From Oscillatoriophycideae cyanobacterium NC_groundwater_1537_Pr4_S-0.65um_50_18 (GTDB taxonomy: Bacteria; Cyanobacteriota; Cyanobacteriia; Elainellales; Elainellaceae), in the NCBI GenBank assembly GCA_016208305.1, contig JACQYI010000071.1, positions 186,001 through 250,000 of the forward strand: 64,000 nt of DNA, in the 5' to 3' direction. Positions 39,676 to 48,801 of the stretch are shown here, in pieces. Each line of letters starts with the position of its first letter. Positions within the stretch are counted from its first letter, which is position 1. The position numbers and the translations under genes were made by a program. Under the pieces are notes generated by a model. It worked only from the letters and a program-made list of their open reading frames with translations, was not told where the DNA came from and did not search any database.

Positions 39676-40506
39676 GTGAATATTTCAGGTAAAACAGCTC
39701 TAATTACTGGAGCCTCACGGGGAATTGGAAAGGCGATCGCCCTGGAGCTTGCCCGACAAGGTGCCACAAGATTGCTGCTGGTAGCGCGAAACCAGCAACG
39801 ACTGATGGAAGTGGCTGAAGAGGTTGAGGCACTGGGTGTAGAAGCTGTGGTGCTACCGCTCGATCTCACCCAGGTGGTGGAAGTGAATGTGGCGATCGCC
39901 CAAGCTTGGCGCAACCACGGGCCCATTCATTTGTTAATCAACTGTGCGGGCGTAGCGCATCAGGCTTCCTTTTTGCAGACAAAGCTGCCCGATGTGCAGG
40001 AAGAGATTGCCGTCAATCTAGTAGGTATGTATACGATCACGCGATTTGTGGCGCGGCGGATGGTCGCCAAGGGCGAGGGCAAAATTGTTAATGTCTCCAG
40101 CTTGATGGGTAAGTTAGCAGCTCCTACGATGGCAACTTACTCGGCTACAAAGTTCGCCATTCTCGGATTTACTCAAGCGCTGCGAGGCGAACTGGCTGCC
40201 CACAATGTCCAGGTGATGGCGCTGCTGCCTTCCTTGACCGATACAGATATGGTGCGAGAGTTTCGCTGGTTTCGCTGGGTCATGCCCATGTCACCCGAAC
40301 AGGTAGCGCAAGCGCTGATTGCTGGGCTAAAGCGAGAATCTCCTGAGATTTTGGTGGGCTGGCAAAGCCATCTGGCCGTATGGGGCGATCGCATCTTTCC
40401 GGGTCTAATGGAAAAGATTTTGCAGCGATCGGCTCCGTCACTGTCGCCTTTGCAGCGTGGCGATCGCTTCACCAAGCTCAGAAAAGCCGGAGCTTCTGTT
40501 TTTTAG
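39676..40506 (+). CDS. Short-chain dehydrogenase/reductase (SDR)
   Basis: I prefer the GTG at 39676, eight bases after AGGAGG; the TTG at 39670 overlaps the spacer. 276 residues. TGASRGIGKAIALELARQG is the TGxxxGxG NAD(P) motif. INCAGVAHQ replaces NNAG. Ser, Tyr and Lys of the catalytic set appear as NVSSLMGKLAAPTMATYSATK (in parts). The Arg after the TGASRGIG motif and the basic context suggest NADP(H). The C-terminus (PGLMEKILQRSAPSLSPLQRGDRF) is of the classical DHRS7/YqjQ-like subtype. The substrate is unknown. A GCGC-tipped hairpin pair follows. Confidence 0.92.
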   Translation: MNISGKTALITGASRGIGKAIALELARQGATRLLLVARNQQRLMEVAEEVEALGVEAVVLPLDLTQVVEVNVAIAQAWRNHGPIHLLINCAGVAHQASFLQTKLPDVQEEIAVNLVGMYTITRFVARRMVAKGEGKIVNVSSLMGKLAAPTMATYSATKFAILGFTQALRGELAAHNVQVMALLPSLTDTDMVREFRWFRWVMPMSPEQVAQALIAGLKRESPEILVGWQSHLAVWGDRIFPGLMEKILQRSAPSLSPLQRGDRFTKLRKAGASVF

Positions 40507-40588
40507 CGCCCTGCGAGTAGCCGCGTAGCCCCTAAAGTCGAGTAGCGCTGAAGACGGCTACAAACCGTAGAAATCAAGAGGCACAAAC

Positions 40589-40628
40589 AAAAGAGGGCTT
40601 TGTGGCACAGATCGCAAAGCCCTCTTTT
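40589..40628. terminator. 14-bp hairpin with T run after the SDR gene
   Basis: AAAAGAGGGCTTTG pairs exactly with CAAAGCCCTCTTTT, loop TGGCACAGATCG. The T-rich 3' side fits an intrinsic terminator in the plus direction for the gene ending at 40506. Confidence 0.75.
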
Positions 40629-40656
40629 GCGATTTTGTTGGCCTGAAATCTAGCTT

Positions 40657-40688
40657 TTAGGGTTTTGTGGCGCGCCACAAAACCCTAA
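40657..40688. terminator. Perfect 32-base palindrome, GCGC centre
   Basis: TTAGGGTTTTGTGGCG is followed directly by its complement, with no loop. It is the closest relative of the hairpin at 10839-10879 and differs from it by a paired change in the stem. It sits 29 bases after the preceding terminator and 82 bases before the next gene. Confidence 0.7.
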
Positions 40689-40769
40689 TTTGTGATCTCC
40701 TGATTATTGCTAATATTGCAAGGCGCGACTTTGTTCAGCTTGCAATGATGTTTCTGAATTTATTAAAAG

Positions 40770-41195
40770 ATGATGTCGGCCAGATCGCCTGGGAGATGGG
40801 TAACGCAAAGGCTGATGTGGAGCGTCCTGCTGATTGGATTAGCAGGCTGCAATGGCATTACCACCGTCAAAGATGTCCAAGCCCACCCCCACCGCAACTG
40901 GCTCACCTCCACTGTGCGGCTTCAGGGAATCGTGGGCGATCGCGTGCCGTTAATTGATGCCCAAGTCTATGAGCTACAAGATAGTACGGGCACGATTTGG
41001 GTGCTAACTTCACGCCAAGACGTGCGATCGGGCACCACGGTTTTGATCAAAGGGAAAGTCCGGTTTCAGCCAACCACTACCGCTGAGCAGACCGAAAGAC
41101 CGACTGGAGAAGAGGCTGAAGGACAGGCAGATCAAGAGAAAGCGATCGGAGAAGCCTACATTGAAGAACAGCAGTCAGAAGTAGTAGTGAAGTAA
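40770..41195 (+). CDS. Lipoprotein with OB-fold-like domain
   Basis: 141 residues from the ATG at 40770; an internal ATG at 40815 would also retain the lipobox. The longer form gives the expected basic n-region (RSPGRWVTQR) before VLLIGLAGCNG, where Cys would be lipidated. The body TVRLQGIVGDRVPLIDAQVYELQDSTGTIWVLTS then VRSGTTVLIKGKVRF has the strand pattern of a small OB fold, seen in tRNA_anti-like secreted proteins. The tail is charged and disordered. Anchored in the periplasmic face of a membrane. No clear ribosome binding site helps to choose the start. Confidence 0.72.
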   Translation: MMSARSPGRWVTQRLMWSVLLIGLAGCNGITTVKDVQAHPHRNWLTSTVRLQGIVGDRVPLIDAQVYELQDSTGTIWVLTSRQDVRSGTTVLIKGKVRFQPTTTAEQTERPTGEEAEGQADQEKAIGEAYIEEQQSEVVVK

Positions 41196-41291
41196 GGGCA
41201 GCCTTCATGTCGCGCTCATGATAAGGGAAAAATGGCGCTGAACGGTTATCCTGAGTCTGGTTGCCTTTCTTGAAATCTAGGACGATGGCTC

Positions 41292-41741
41292 ATGGGTATG
41301 CCTGCTGATTCTCGTGCCGCAGTGGCGATCGCCCTGCTTTACCAAAACAACCGATTTTTGATGCAGCTTCGAGAAGATAAACCCGGAATTGCCTATCCGG
41401 GCTGCTGGGCATTTTTTGGCGGCCATCTAGAGCCAGGAGAATTGCCAGAAGAAGGGATGCGGCGAGAGCTGATCGAAGAAATTGGCTATGCTCCTCCCGA
41501 TCTGCTGCCGTTTGAAATCAATACGCAAGATCCTCGCTTTATCCGCTATGTCTTTTATGCGCCGCTGCTTGTCGAGCTAGAGACTTTAGAACTGAACGAA
41601 GGATGCGACATGGGACTCGTTACCATAGAAGAGATCCAGCAGGGCAGTCGCTACTCTCACCAGATGGGGCAAGCTTACCCACTGGGCAAACCCCATCAAG
41701 AGATTCTGCTGAACTTTATTCGGCAAAAAGCAATGTCATGA
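41292..41741 (+). CDS. Nudix hydrolase
   Basis: 149 residues. GHLEPGELPEEGMRRELIEE followed by IGY is the Nudix box (Gx5Ex7REUxEExGU) with the metal-binding glutamates. The start PADSRAAVAIALLYQNNRFLMQL is typical of MutT-like enzymes that act on NDP-X compounds, so the substrate is open. The ATG at 41292 (MGMPADS) and a second ATG two codons later are both possible. It ends 27 bases before the metallopeptidase gene, with the same strand and direction, which suggests an operon of the three genes 40770-42569. Confidence 0.9.
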   Translation: MGMPADSRAAVAIALLYQNNRFLMQLREDKPGIAYPGCWAFFGGHLEPGELPEEGMRRELIEEIGYAPPDLLPFEINTQDPRFIRYVFYAPLLVELETLELNEGCDMGLVTIEEIQQGSRYSHQMGQAYPLGKPHQEILLNFIRQKAMS

Positions 41742-41768
41742 ACGATCGCCGAGCAACACACAATCAGC

Positions 41769-42569
41769 ATGGCAAAGGCAAAATCCTCAAAATCTCAAAA
41801 ATCTGGTTTTCAGATCCGTCCTCAGGCGAAACCGCAAAACCCTGAGTCTCAGCCCTACACCGTTAGAGAAAGCGCCAAGGCAAAGCATGTCAGCATCAAA
41901 GTTTCTCATTTAGGTGAAGTCGAAATTGTCATTCCCAGAGGCTTCGATCGCCGCAAGCTGCCCGAAATTCTAGAAAAACGGCAAGACTGGATTGTCAAAA
42001 CGACCCAGCGCATTGTGGCGGAGCGGCAGTCTTTTGGGGCAGAGCCAGAATCTGATCTAGCGCTGCCTACCCAGCTCAGTTTGCGATCGCTCCCTGAAGA
42101 TTGGACGATTGGCTATCAGCCACAGCTCACCTGGAAGCTCCATACCCACCCCGATCGGCCCCATCATTTGTTAGTGGCAGGGGCAGTTGACCAACTTCCC
42201 CCCTGCTACCGCATTCTCAAGCATTGGCTGACCCGCAAGGCCGAACTGCACCTGACCCCCTGGCTGCGTCAGGTCAGTCAAGAGGTTGGCTTGCCTTGCA
42301 ACAACATCTCTGTGCGAGGGCAAAAAACGATTTGGGCAAGCTGTTCTGGTAAAAAAAACATTAGCCTCAACTATAAGCTGCTTTTCCTGCCGCCCGACTT
42401 GGTTCGCTATGTATTTATTCATGAACTTTGCCACACGGTTCATCTCGATCACTCCAATCGCTTTTGGTCATTAGTGGCAGAAAAAGAGCCAGACTATCGG
42501 TTTCATGATGCAGAATTGAGCAAAGCCTGGTGCTATATTCCTCAATGGATTGAGCGATCGCGAGATTGA
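41769..42569 (+). CDS. YgjP-like (WUP/SprT-class) zinc metallopeptidase
   Basis: 266 residues. A Lys/Pro-rich start (KAKSSKSQKSGFQIRPQAKPQ) precedes the domain. VRESAKAKHVSIKVSHLGEVEIVIPRGFD is the beta domain of the family. ISVRGQKTIWASCSGKKNISLNYKLLF (in parts) leads to the zinc motif FIHELCHTVHLDHSNRFW, with HExxH and a third His six residues on. The YgjP family (DUF45) is widespread and of unknown substrate; SprT-like proteases repair DNA-protein crosslinks, a parallel only. It is probably cytosolic. Close to the Nudix gene upstream. Confidence 0.88.
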   Translation: MAKAKSSKSQKSGFQIRPQAKPQNPESQPYTVRESAKAKHVSIKVSHLGEVEIVIPRGFDRRKLPEILEKRQDWIVKTTQRIVAERQSFGAEPESDLALPTQLSLRSLPEDWTIGYQPQLTWKLHTHPDRPHHLLVAGAVDQLPPCYRILKHWLTRKAELHLTPWLRQVSQEVGLPCNNISVRGQKTIWASCSGKKNISLNYKLLFLPPDLVRYVFIHELCHTVHLDHSNRFWSLVAEKEPDYRFHDAELSKAWCYIPQWIERSRD

Positions 42570-42736
42570 ATAAGAAGCCAGCAGAAAGTGGACTTTATGG
42601 AAAAAGAGTGAGTGCTGTTGTAGCTATCTCCCTCTATAGATTTGACTTTATCTTGCAATTCTCGTTCTCCAAGCCACAGTCCCAATATGATTAATCTCCT
42701 GTAGGTGGATCATCTGCGGCTAGATCTTTGGGCACT

Positions 42737-44554
42737 ATGGCTGATGAGACGCAAATTGACACTGTGGTAAGCCATATATTTTCTACACTCCTTCGTGTTC
42801 TCAATCTGTTCCTGAGGATGACTATGCAACCGTCTTGGAAAGAAATTTATCCTTGGGTTAAAACCGCCCTTCTGAATCTAGAGTCGGTTGATTCTTTGTT
42901 GAGACAGGTCGTAGAAAAAATTGCCACTGTTTATGAAGCCGAATGCCTGCTTTGGGCGGGTCTAGAAATGGGGGTTTCTGATGCGCTACGGGTTTATGGC
43001 GTGCCAGAAGTCGTCAACAAGTATGCGGCTAACTTTGCTCTAGAACCTGCCCTTGAAGGCAGCGATCGCTTTAGCGCCCTCCCGGCTGATCCCATTCAGG
43101 CGTTTGTCCCCCGATCCTTGCCCGCTTGGCTGCTCGATCAGCAAAATGCGCCGCAGATCATCCAGCTCGAAACGGGTGAGCTAGTCATTCCTATCACCAG
43201 TCGCGGCATGGCGATCGAGGATCCGAGGGGGCGCGCATCACTGACCAATCCATTGCAGTTTGTGCTGCAACTGCGGCGATCGCTGGCAGGGCTACCTGTG
43301 TTTGATTCCAATGCTCAGCGACCGCTGTTTTCTTTGGGCAAAGAGTTGACCAGTAGCATTTGCCCGATTCGCGGCTGGAATGCAGAAGAACTAGAGTCTC
43401 TAGAGGTGGTTTCTAGTCATGTGGGTTTGGCCTATAGCGCCCTCTACTGGCGACAGCGCTTAGAGCAATCGCGTCAGCAAGCAGCGCTGATTGGACGGAT
43501 TTCGCGGCTGCTCAACTCGACGCTTAACCCTGATGAGGTGGTCGGACGCATTGTGGCTGAGTTGGGTTATGGGTTGCAGTGCGATCGCTCCATTCTGGTC
43601 GATTTGCGCGATAGCCCGGTCACAGTCCTAGCTGTGTGGGATTACCCCGAACGGCAAATGGTGGCGCTAGAAGAGCGGCATATCCCCCGTGGATATTGGC
43701 AAAACATTATTGATATGTTCATGCAGGGCGGAGCTTCCTATCTGCAAATGGGGGTTCATGATCCTGAAGCAGACCCTCTCCAAGACTGGATGCGATCGAT
43801 CGGTGTTATGTCGGTGCTGCTGGTGCCGCTGTTCATCCAAGAAGAGTTTTTTGGGGCGGTAGCGCTGTTGTCTTATCAGCAAGAGCGAGCCTATTTGCTC
43901 GACGAGCTGCAAACCGTGCGACAAGTGGCTGACCAAGCGGCGATCGCCCTGACCAACGCCCAAAACTATCAGCGCCTCTGGCGACGGCAGGAAGATCTGC
44001 GGGTGCAAAATGACTCGTTGCAGCAAAAGGTACTGCGAGATGAGCTGACAAAATTGATGAATCGGCGATCGCTAGAGCGGGAGCTAGAGCAGCTCAGCAT
44101 GGCCGCCGTCTGGACGGTGCAGCCTCCCTTTAGCGTCATCGTTTGCGACATTGATTATTTCAAGATGGTGAACGATGCTCACGGGCATCTGGTGGGTGAC
44201 GAAGTGTTGATTGAGCTGTCGCAGCGAATTCAGGGACAGCTGCGGCGCGGCACGCCTGCCTACCGCTACGGGGGTGAAGAATTTGTCGTGATTCTTACTG
44301 AAACGCCGCTAGACCAAGCAATCGATGTGGCAGAACGGCTGCGGCGCGCAGTGCGGGGTCACGCTATGGTGACTCAGGCAGGCGACCTAGAGGTGACGGC
44401 AAGCTTTGGGGTGGCGCAGCAAAGCCCCACGACCGATCGCACCGCCTGGGATGTGATGCAGCGCGCCGACAAAGCGCTGTACGAGGCGAAGCGGAGAGGA
44501 CGCGATCGGGTTCATGCGGTGGAACTGCCTGTGCGCTCAGGCGATGAGGATTGA
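42737..44554 (+). CDS. GAF-GAF diguanylate cyclase
   Basis: I take the ATG at 42737 (605 residues); a TTG three codons earlier is less likely. A first GAF-like domain spans about 30-250 (ESVDSLLRQVVEKIATVYEAE, LEVVSSHVGLAYSALYW). A second spans about 255-400 (LIGRISRLLNSTLNPDEVV, VMSVLLVPLFIQEEFFGAVALL, VADQAAIALTNAQ). The GGDEF domain at about 430-595 has DELTKLMNRRSLERELEQ and the active YRYGGEEFVVILTE. The inhibitory I-site RxxD just before is RRGT here, so product feedback is probably absent. The GAF domains may bind a chromophore or small ligand; no Cys is at the usual bilin position. The product would be c-di-GMP. Confidence 0.92.
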   Translation: MADETQIDTVVSHIFSTLLRVLNLFLRMTMQPSWKEIYPWVKTALLNLESVDSLLRQVVEKIATVYEAECLLWAGLEMGVSDALRVYGVPEVVNKYAANFALEPALEGSDRFSALPADPIQAFVPRSLPAWLLDQQNAPQIIQLETGELVIPITSRGMAIEDPRGRASLTNPLQFVLQLRRSLAGLPVFDSNAQRPLFSLGKELTSSICPIRGWNAEELESLEVVSSHVGLAYSALYWRQRLEQSRQQAALIGRISRLLNSTLNPDEVVGRIVAELGYGLQCDRSILVDLRDSPVTVLAVWDYPERQMVALEERHIPRGYWQNIIDMFMQGGASYLQMGVHDPEADPLQDWMRSIGVMSVLLVPLFIQEEFFGAVALLSYQQERAYLLDELQTVRQVADQAAIALTNAQNYQRLWRRQEDLRVQNDSLQQKVLRDELTKLMNRRSLERELEQLSMAAVWTVQPPFSVIVCDIDYFKMVNDAHGHLVGDEVLIELSQRIQGQLRRGTPAYRYGGEEFVVILTETPLDQAIDVAERLRRAVRGHAMVTQAGDLEVTASFGVAQQSPTTDRTAWDVMQRADKALYEAKRRGRDRVHAVELPVRSGDED

Positions 44555-44817
44555 AGGTGTTCCGGAACTTTACTCAAGAGATTGCTAAAAAGCCACAAAT
44601 GCAGGGCTAAAGTTTGAATTCTGCAATCCTTTTTGTTGTATTCCTGGGAAGTCACCTTAAAGAGTGGATGAGTAGCAGGGTCAATGCGTCAACCTTGCCC
44701 TCTTTCGATCTACCTTGCACAGATAATGGGGCAGACGAGTAGACTCGAAACAGCATGGTTTCCATCAGGTCTCTCTTGAGATAAGTCCCCTTTAGACCCA
44801 TTCTTCAGACACAGCAT

Positions 44818-46275
44818 ATGGCAGTTTCTATTTCTCCTGCGTCTTTGACTGCAAAGCCCATCACCTTTGGTACAGATGGTTGGCGGGGCGTCATTGCCGC
44901 CGACTTTACCTTTGAGCGCGTTATTCAGGTCGCACCCCTTGCCGCGATCGCCCTAGAGCAAGCCTACGGGGGCAGCCGCACCATCATTGTGGGCTACGAT
45001 CGCCGTTTTCTGGCAGAAGAATTTGCTCAGGCTGCGGCTGAAGCCGTTCAGGCTGCCGGATTTGATGTACTGCTATCCAATACCTACGCCCCCACGCCCG
45101 CCTTTAGCTGGGCAGCCAATCAGCATCAGGCGCTTGGGGCGATCGTCATTACCGCCAGCCATAATCCCGGTATCTATTCAGGTTTAAAAGTCAAAGGGGG
45201 CTTTGGAGGCTCAGTGCCGCCAGAAGTTACGAAAAAAATTGAGGCAATGCTCCAAGACGGGTTTCAGATCCCAGCCGCAAAACCCGGTACATTAGAAACC
45301 TTTAATCCTTGGCAGAGCTACTGTGAGGCGCTGCGTGGCAAGGTTAATATTCCGCTGATTCAAGAGGCGATCGCTTCGGGTAAGCTGACCGTTTTTGCAG
45401 ATGTGATGCATGGTGCGGCGGCTGGCGGACTAGAGCAGCTTTTAGGCACACCCATACAAGAGCTAAATAGCGATCGCGATCCGTTGTTTGGCGGGGGGGC
45501 GCCAGAGCCACTACCCCGCTATCTGCCGCTGCTATTTCAAACTATCAAAGCGTTTCGGCATCAGGGCGGCAAAGGTCTGGCAGTGGGTCTTGTGTTTGAT
45601 GGCGACAGCGATCGCGTGGCGGCAGTCGATGGCAATGGTAATTTTCTCAGTTCGCAGGTGCTAATCCCTGTGCTGATCGAGCATTTGGCGACCCATCGCG
45701 GCTTTAGCGGCGAGGTGATTAAAACCATTAGCGGTTCCAATTTGATTCCCAAAGTTGCTGAGCTGTACGGACTGCCGCTCTACCAAACGCCCATCGGCTA
45801 TAAATACATTGCCGATCGCATGCTGGAATCACAGGTGCTGCTGGGCGGCGAAGAGTCGGGCGGAATTGGCTACGGCAATCACATCCCCGAACGCGATGCG
45901 CTGCTGTCGGCGCTGTATGTGCTAGAGGCGATCGTTCAATTTGGCAAAGACCTCAGCGATCTCTATGCCGATCTGCAATATAAAACAGGCTATGCCTCTG
46001 ACTATGACCGGATTGATCTGCCGCTGTCGGGTATGGATGTGCGATCGCGCCTGATTGAATCGTTGCAAAACCATCCCCTCAGCGAAATCGCCGGACAGCC
46101 TGTGACGGAATGCCTGACGATCGACGGCTACAAGTTTCAGCTTGCCGACGAAAGCTGGCTGCTGATTCGCTTTAGCGGTACCGAACCCGTCCTGCGGCTC
46201 TATTCTGAGGCGCTGACTTCAGAAACAGTGCGCCGCAATTTGGCTTGGGCAAAAGACTGGGCCAACTCCATCTAA
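44818..46275 (+). CDS. Phosphoglucomutase/phosphomannomutase family protein
   Basis: 485 residues. TFGTDGWRGVIAADF opens the fold. VITASHNPGIYSGLKVKG holds the phosphoserine, VFDGDSDRVAAVD the metal-binding loop, and GGEESGGIGYGNHIPERDAL the sugar-binding loop. IRFSGTEPVLRLYSEA is the phosphate-binding loop. All active residues are present, so the enzyme should interconvert hexose 1- and 6-phosphates for glycogen and exopolysaccharide or nucleotide-sugar supply. The exact sugar cannot be told. The start ATG at 44818 is preceded by CACAGCAT without a strong ribosome binding site. Confidence 0.93.
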   Translation: MAVSISPASLTAKPITFGTDGWRGVIAADFTFERVIQVAPLAAIALEQAYGGSRTIIVGYDRRFLAEEFAQAAAEAVQAAGFDVLLSNTYAPTPAFSWAANQHQALGAIVITASHNPGIYSGLKVKGGFGGSVPPEVTKKIEAMLQDGFQIPAAKPGTLETFNPWQSYCEALRGKVNIPLIQEAIASGKLTVFADVMHGAAAGGLEQLLGTPIQELNSDRDPLFGGGAPEPLPRYLPLLFQTIKAFRHQGGKGLAVGLVFDGDSDRVAAVDGNGNFLSSQVLIPVLIEHLATHRGFSGEVIKTISGSNLIPKVAELYGLPLYQTPIGYKYIADRMLESQVLLGGEESGGIGYGNHIPERDALLSALYVLEAIVQFGKDLSDLYADLQYKTGYASDYDRIDLPLSGMDVRSRLIESLQNHPLSEIAGQPVTECLTIDGYKFQLADESWLLIRFSGTEPVLRLYSEALTSETVRRNLAWAKDWANSI

Positions 46276-46288
46276 CTTCCCTGAAGAA

Positions 46289-46329
46289 AACGGTTTGTGT
46301 AGCGGGCTGCGCTCAGCGCACAAACCGTT
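46289..46329. terminator. Hairpin after the phosphoglucomutase gene
   Basis: AACGGTTTGTG pairs with CACAAACCGTT around a tip GCGGGCTGCGCTCAGCGC that can fold further. It lies 14 bases after the stop. It belongs to the GCGC-tipped family. Confidence 0.68.
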
Positions 46330-46361
46330 AAAATGCTTTGCAGAATTTTATTTTTCCTCCC

Positions 46362-46946
46362 ATGCCTCTACTCGTCGTCGCCACGGGCAATCCTGGCAAG
46401 CTCAAAGAAATGCAGGCTTATCTCACCGATCCCGCTCTAGGATGGCAGCTTGTCCTGAAGCCAGAGGAGTTGGATATTGAAGAAACAGGGCAAACCTTTA
46501 TGGAAAATGCCTGTTTGAAAGCTTCTCAGGTAGCGATCGCGCTAGGCGAATGGGCCATTGCGGATGATTCTGGGCTGGCGATTGATGCTTTGGGAGGCGC
46601 ACCCGGCCTTTATTCGGCGCGCTATGCCCCTACCGACGCCCTGCGAATTGAGCGCGTGCTGCAAGAGCTAGAAGGCGTGACCAACCGACAGGCGCAGTTT
46701 ATCTGTGCGGTGGCAATCGCCCGCCCTGATGGTGCGATCGCTCTCCAAACTGAGGGAGTTTGTCACGGTGAAATTCTCACGGCTGCTCAGGGTGAGGGGG
46801 GCTTTGGCTACGATCCCATTTTCTATGTTCCGCAACAGCAGATGACGTTTGCCGAAATGCCCGCTAGCGTCAAGCACGAGATTAGCCACCGAGGTCTAGC
46901 GTTTCAGGCTCTATTGCCACAGCTGCCAACGTTGGGGCAAGGCTAG
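46362..46946 (+). CDS. rdgB: RdgB/HAM1 XTP/dITP pyrophosphatase
   Basis: The ATG at 46362 (MPLLVVATGNPGKLKEMQAYL) is the natural start, giving 194 residues; the longer frame extends into the hairpin. VVATGNPGKLKEM, ELDIEETGQTFMENACLKA, ADDSGLAIDALGGAPGLYSARYAP and EGGFGYDPIFYVP are all family signatures. The enzyme hydrolyses inosine- and xanthosine-type triphosphates so that they are not put into DNA or RNA. Catalytic Asp and Lys residues are present. It is cytosolic and stands 86 bases after the phosphoglucomutase gene. Confidence 0.95.
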   Translation: MPLLVVATGNPGKLKEMQAYLTDPALGWQLVLKPEELDIEETGQTFMENACLKASQVAIALGEWAIADDSGLAIDALGGAPGLYSARYAPTDALRIERVLQELEGVTNRQAQFICAVAIARPDGAIALQTEGVCHGEILTAAQGEGGFGYDPIFYVPQQQMTFAEMPASVKHEISHRGLAFQALLPQLPTLGQG

Positions 46947-47304
46947 TGTGGATGGGTAAGTGGGTAGATGGGTAGATGGGAAACTCTCATCCACCCGCCA
47001 CCCATTACTTGCCCAATCACTTTATAGATTTGGGAGAGCTATGACCATCTCTAGGGTAGACCCCAAAGCTCAAGATTTTCTCGGTTGACATTTGAAAAAA
47101 ATTGTTCATTACTTTACATCTTTTCACGCGATCGCAGACTATATCTTTAGTGAATTCTCGTTACAACTGAAGCAAGCTGAATGGAGTTAGCCTTATCCAT
47201 CAGCGGTATGGGTCGCGGCAAAAGCAAGATGCCAAAAGCAAGATGTTTGAAGCCTGACCCCCTCTTGGTGTGTGTGTTTGCGTGATTAGGAGCAGTTGAA
47301 CGTC
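46947..47304. other. Non-coding stretch with an imperfect hairpin
   Basis: At about 46951-47012, GGGTAAGTGGGTAGATGGG and CACCCATTACTTGCCC fold into a long imperfect stem that can end rdgB transcription. TGGGTAGA occurs in tandem inside the left arm. Nothing else stands out before the ribosome binding site AGGAG (about 47288-47292) of the next gene. Confidence 0.5.
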
Positions 47305-47907
47305 ATGACTGGAGTCATATCTTTTCCTTTATCGGATGCAGCAGTTTCAGATGCAGCGATCGCCTCACGTCCTGAGGTCGGCTGCGGGGTTAGCGAGCAA
47401 GGTAAATTGCTGCAAGGAGAAATTTTACTAGAAACGCGATCGCATACTTCTTGGGGCGGCGCAGTCACGGCTCAGATGTACATTCCCCTGCGGCGATCGG
47501 AAGTGTGGCAGCAGTTGACTGATTATCCTCGCTGGGTACAGTTCTTTCCTGATCTCGTCCAGAGTGAGGTGATCGATCGAATAGAGGGAAGAGAGGGACG
47601 CAAGCGCCTCTATCAGGTTGCGCGTAAGGCATTTTTTCTGCTGACGGCTCAGGTCGAGATCTATCTCAAAGTGCTGGAAACTGTGCAAGCCACCTGGCAG
47701 CAAATTCAATTTCAAATGGAAAGAGGTAACTTCCATGATTTTGCGGCCAACCTGCACCTGCAAGACTTTGGATCGGGCACTCTGTTGACCTACACCGTTC
47801 AAGCTACTCCAACGTTGCCCATTCCCAGCCAGTTGATTCAACAGGCAATGCGGCTAGATTTACCGGCGAATATGCAAAAGATGCGACAGGTCTTGTGTGG
47901 GCGTTAG
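47305..47907 (+). CDS. SRPBCC/START-fold cyclase-like protein
   Basis: About 200 residues from the ATG at 47305 (12 bases after AGGAG; a TTG at 47296 is the alternative). LLQGEILLETRSHTSWGGAVTAQMYIPL, VWQQLTDYPRWVQFFPDLVQSEVI and NFHDFAANLHLQDFGSGTLLTYTVQAT show the alternating strands of a Bet v1/START-like lipid- or polyketide-binding cavity. The SDYPRWVxFFP motif is typical of cyanobacterial 'cyclase/dehydrase' proteins. No signal peptide or membrane segment. The ligand is unknown. It precedes a short operon-like run with the next three genes. Confidence 0.85.
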   Translation: MTGVISFPLSDAAVSDAAIASRPEVGCGVSEQGKLLQGEILLETRSHTSWGGAVTAQMYIPLRRSEVWQQLTDYPRWVQFFPDLVQSEVIDRIEGREGRKRLYQVARKAFFLLTAQVEIYLKVLETVQATWQQIQFQMERGNFHDFAANLHLQDFGSGTLLTYTVQATPTLPIPSQLIQQAMRLDLPANMQKMRQVLCGR

Positions 47908-47952
47908 GCGTTAAGCTCGTTACAATTCAAAAGATTATTCTCTTGTGATTTC

Positions 47953-48801
47953 ATGACAGGTTTTTTAACGGGTATGATTAACGGCTCTTTGGCTCGCCGC
48001 TCCGCAGGGCATGTTGTGGCCGCGATCGGCATGAGCTTGTTAGGCACCGTGATCGCCGTTGCGCCAGGGACTGCCTATCCAGAAGCGATCGCTCAAGCTC
48101 AACCTGTTCCGTCGCCTGCTGATGCGCCCGCAGGTCAGCCAGCTACAGGTCAGCCAGCTACAGGTCAGCCAGCCCAAGGACTAACGGTGCCTGCTCCCTT
48201 TATGCAAAGGCTGGAAACGATGTTTTCTTCAGAGATTCGGAGAACGCTAAACGTTTGTCAGCAGGGTCAAGGGGGGGTAGATCTGACCTCTAACTCAGAG
48301 GGCCTGGTGGTTTGCGGTGATGGCTCGTCGGTTGCAGGGGTCGATTATGCCACCTACCTCAGCACCCTCTCAGATATGATGGCTGCCAGCACGCTGCTGG
48401 GCATCCGGGTGGCCTTCTTGTCTAATACGCAGCTCCAGCCTGAAATGGTTTCAACCATGCTGTCTAGCCCAGAGTCGGCGGCTCCGCTGCGCAATGCCCT
48501 CTCTAACCTACTGGGGACAATGGGTATCCTCTCTACCCAATCACCCGCCTCTCCAGAGCTGTTGGCCGATGAGGTGATGAAGCGGCTGCTGCCAACCGCA
48601 CAAAAGACCAATAATTTGACCACGTTGCTCGGCACTCCTGAGCAATATGAGCAGGTGGTTAGCCAGTTTTGCCAAGCCCCAGGCACCTCACTTGAGCAAA
48701 TTCAGCAGTCGGCCAAAATGGATTCTCCTCAAATTTATGCCGTTTGCCTTCAGGAAGCAGGGCTGGCGGATGAATTGCAACGAACCCTGCAAGCTCCATG
48801 A
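47953..48801 (+). CDS. Secreted cyanobacterial hypothetical protein (282 aa)
   Basis: The N-terminus carries a signal peptide (HVVAAIGMSLLGTVIAVAPG, cleavage near AIAQAQ). A tandem GQPATGQPATGQPAQG linker follows at about residues 61-76. The mature helical domain has four Cys residues near 98, 116, 236 and 258, which could form two disulfides in the periplasm, and segments such as MQRLETMFSSEIRRTLNVC, STLLGIRVAFLSN and LLADEVMKRLLP. No family recognised. The stop overlaps the surE start by four bases (ATGA), so the two are coupled, which is noteworthy as one product is exported and the other is cytosolic. Confidence 0.78.
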   Translation: MTGFLTGMINGSLARRSAGHVVAAIGMSLLGTVIAVAPGTAYPEAIAQAQPVPSPADAPAGQPATGQPATGQPAQGLTVPAPFMQRLETMFSSEIRRTLNVCQQGQGGVDLTSNSEGLVVCGDGSSVAGVDYATYLSTLSDMMAASTLLGIRVAFLSNTQLQPEMVSTMLSSPESAAPLRNALSNLLGTMGILSTQSPASPELLADEVMKRLLPTAQKTNNLTTLLGTPEQYEQVVSQFCQAPGTSLEQIQQSAKMDSPQIYAVCLQEAGLADELQRTLQAP

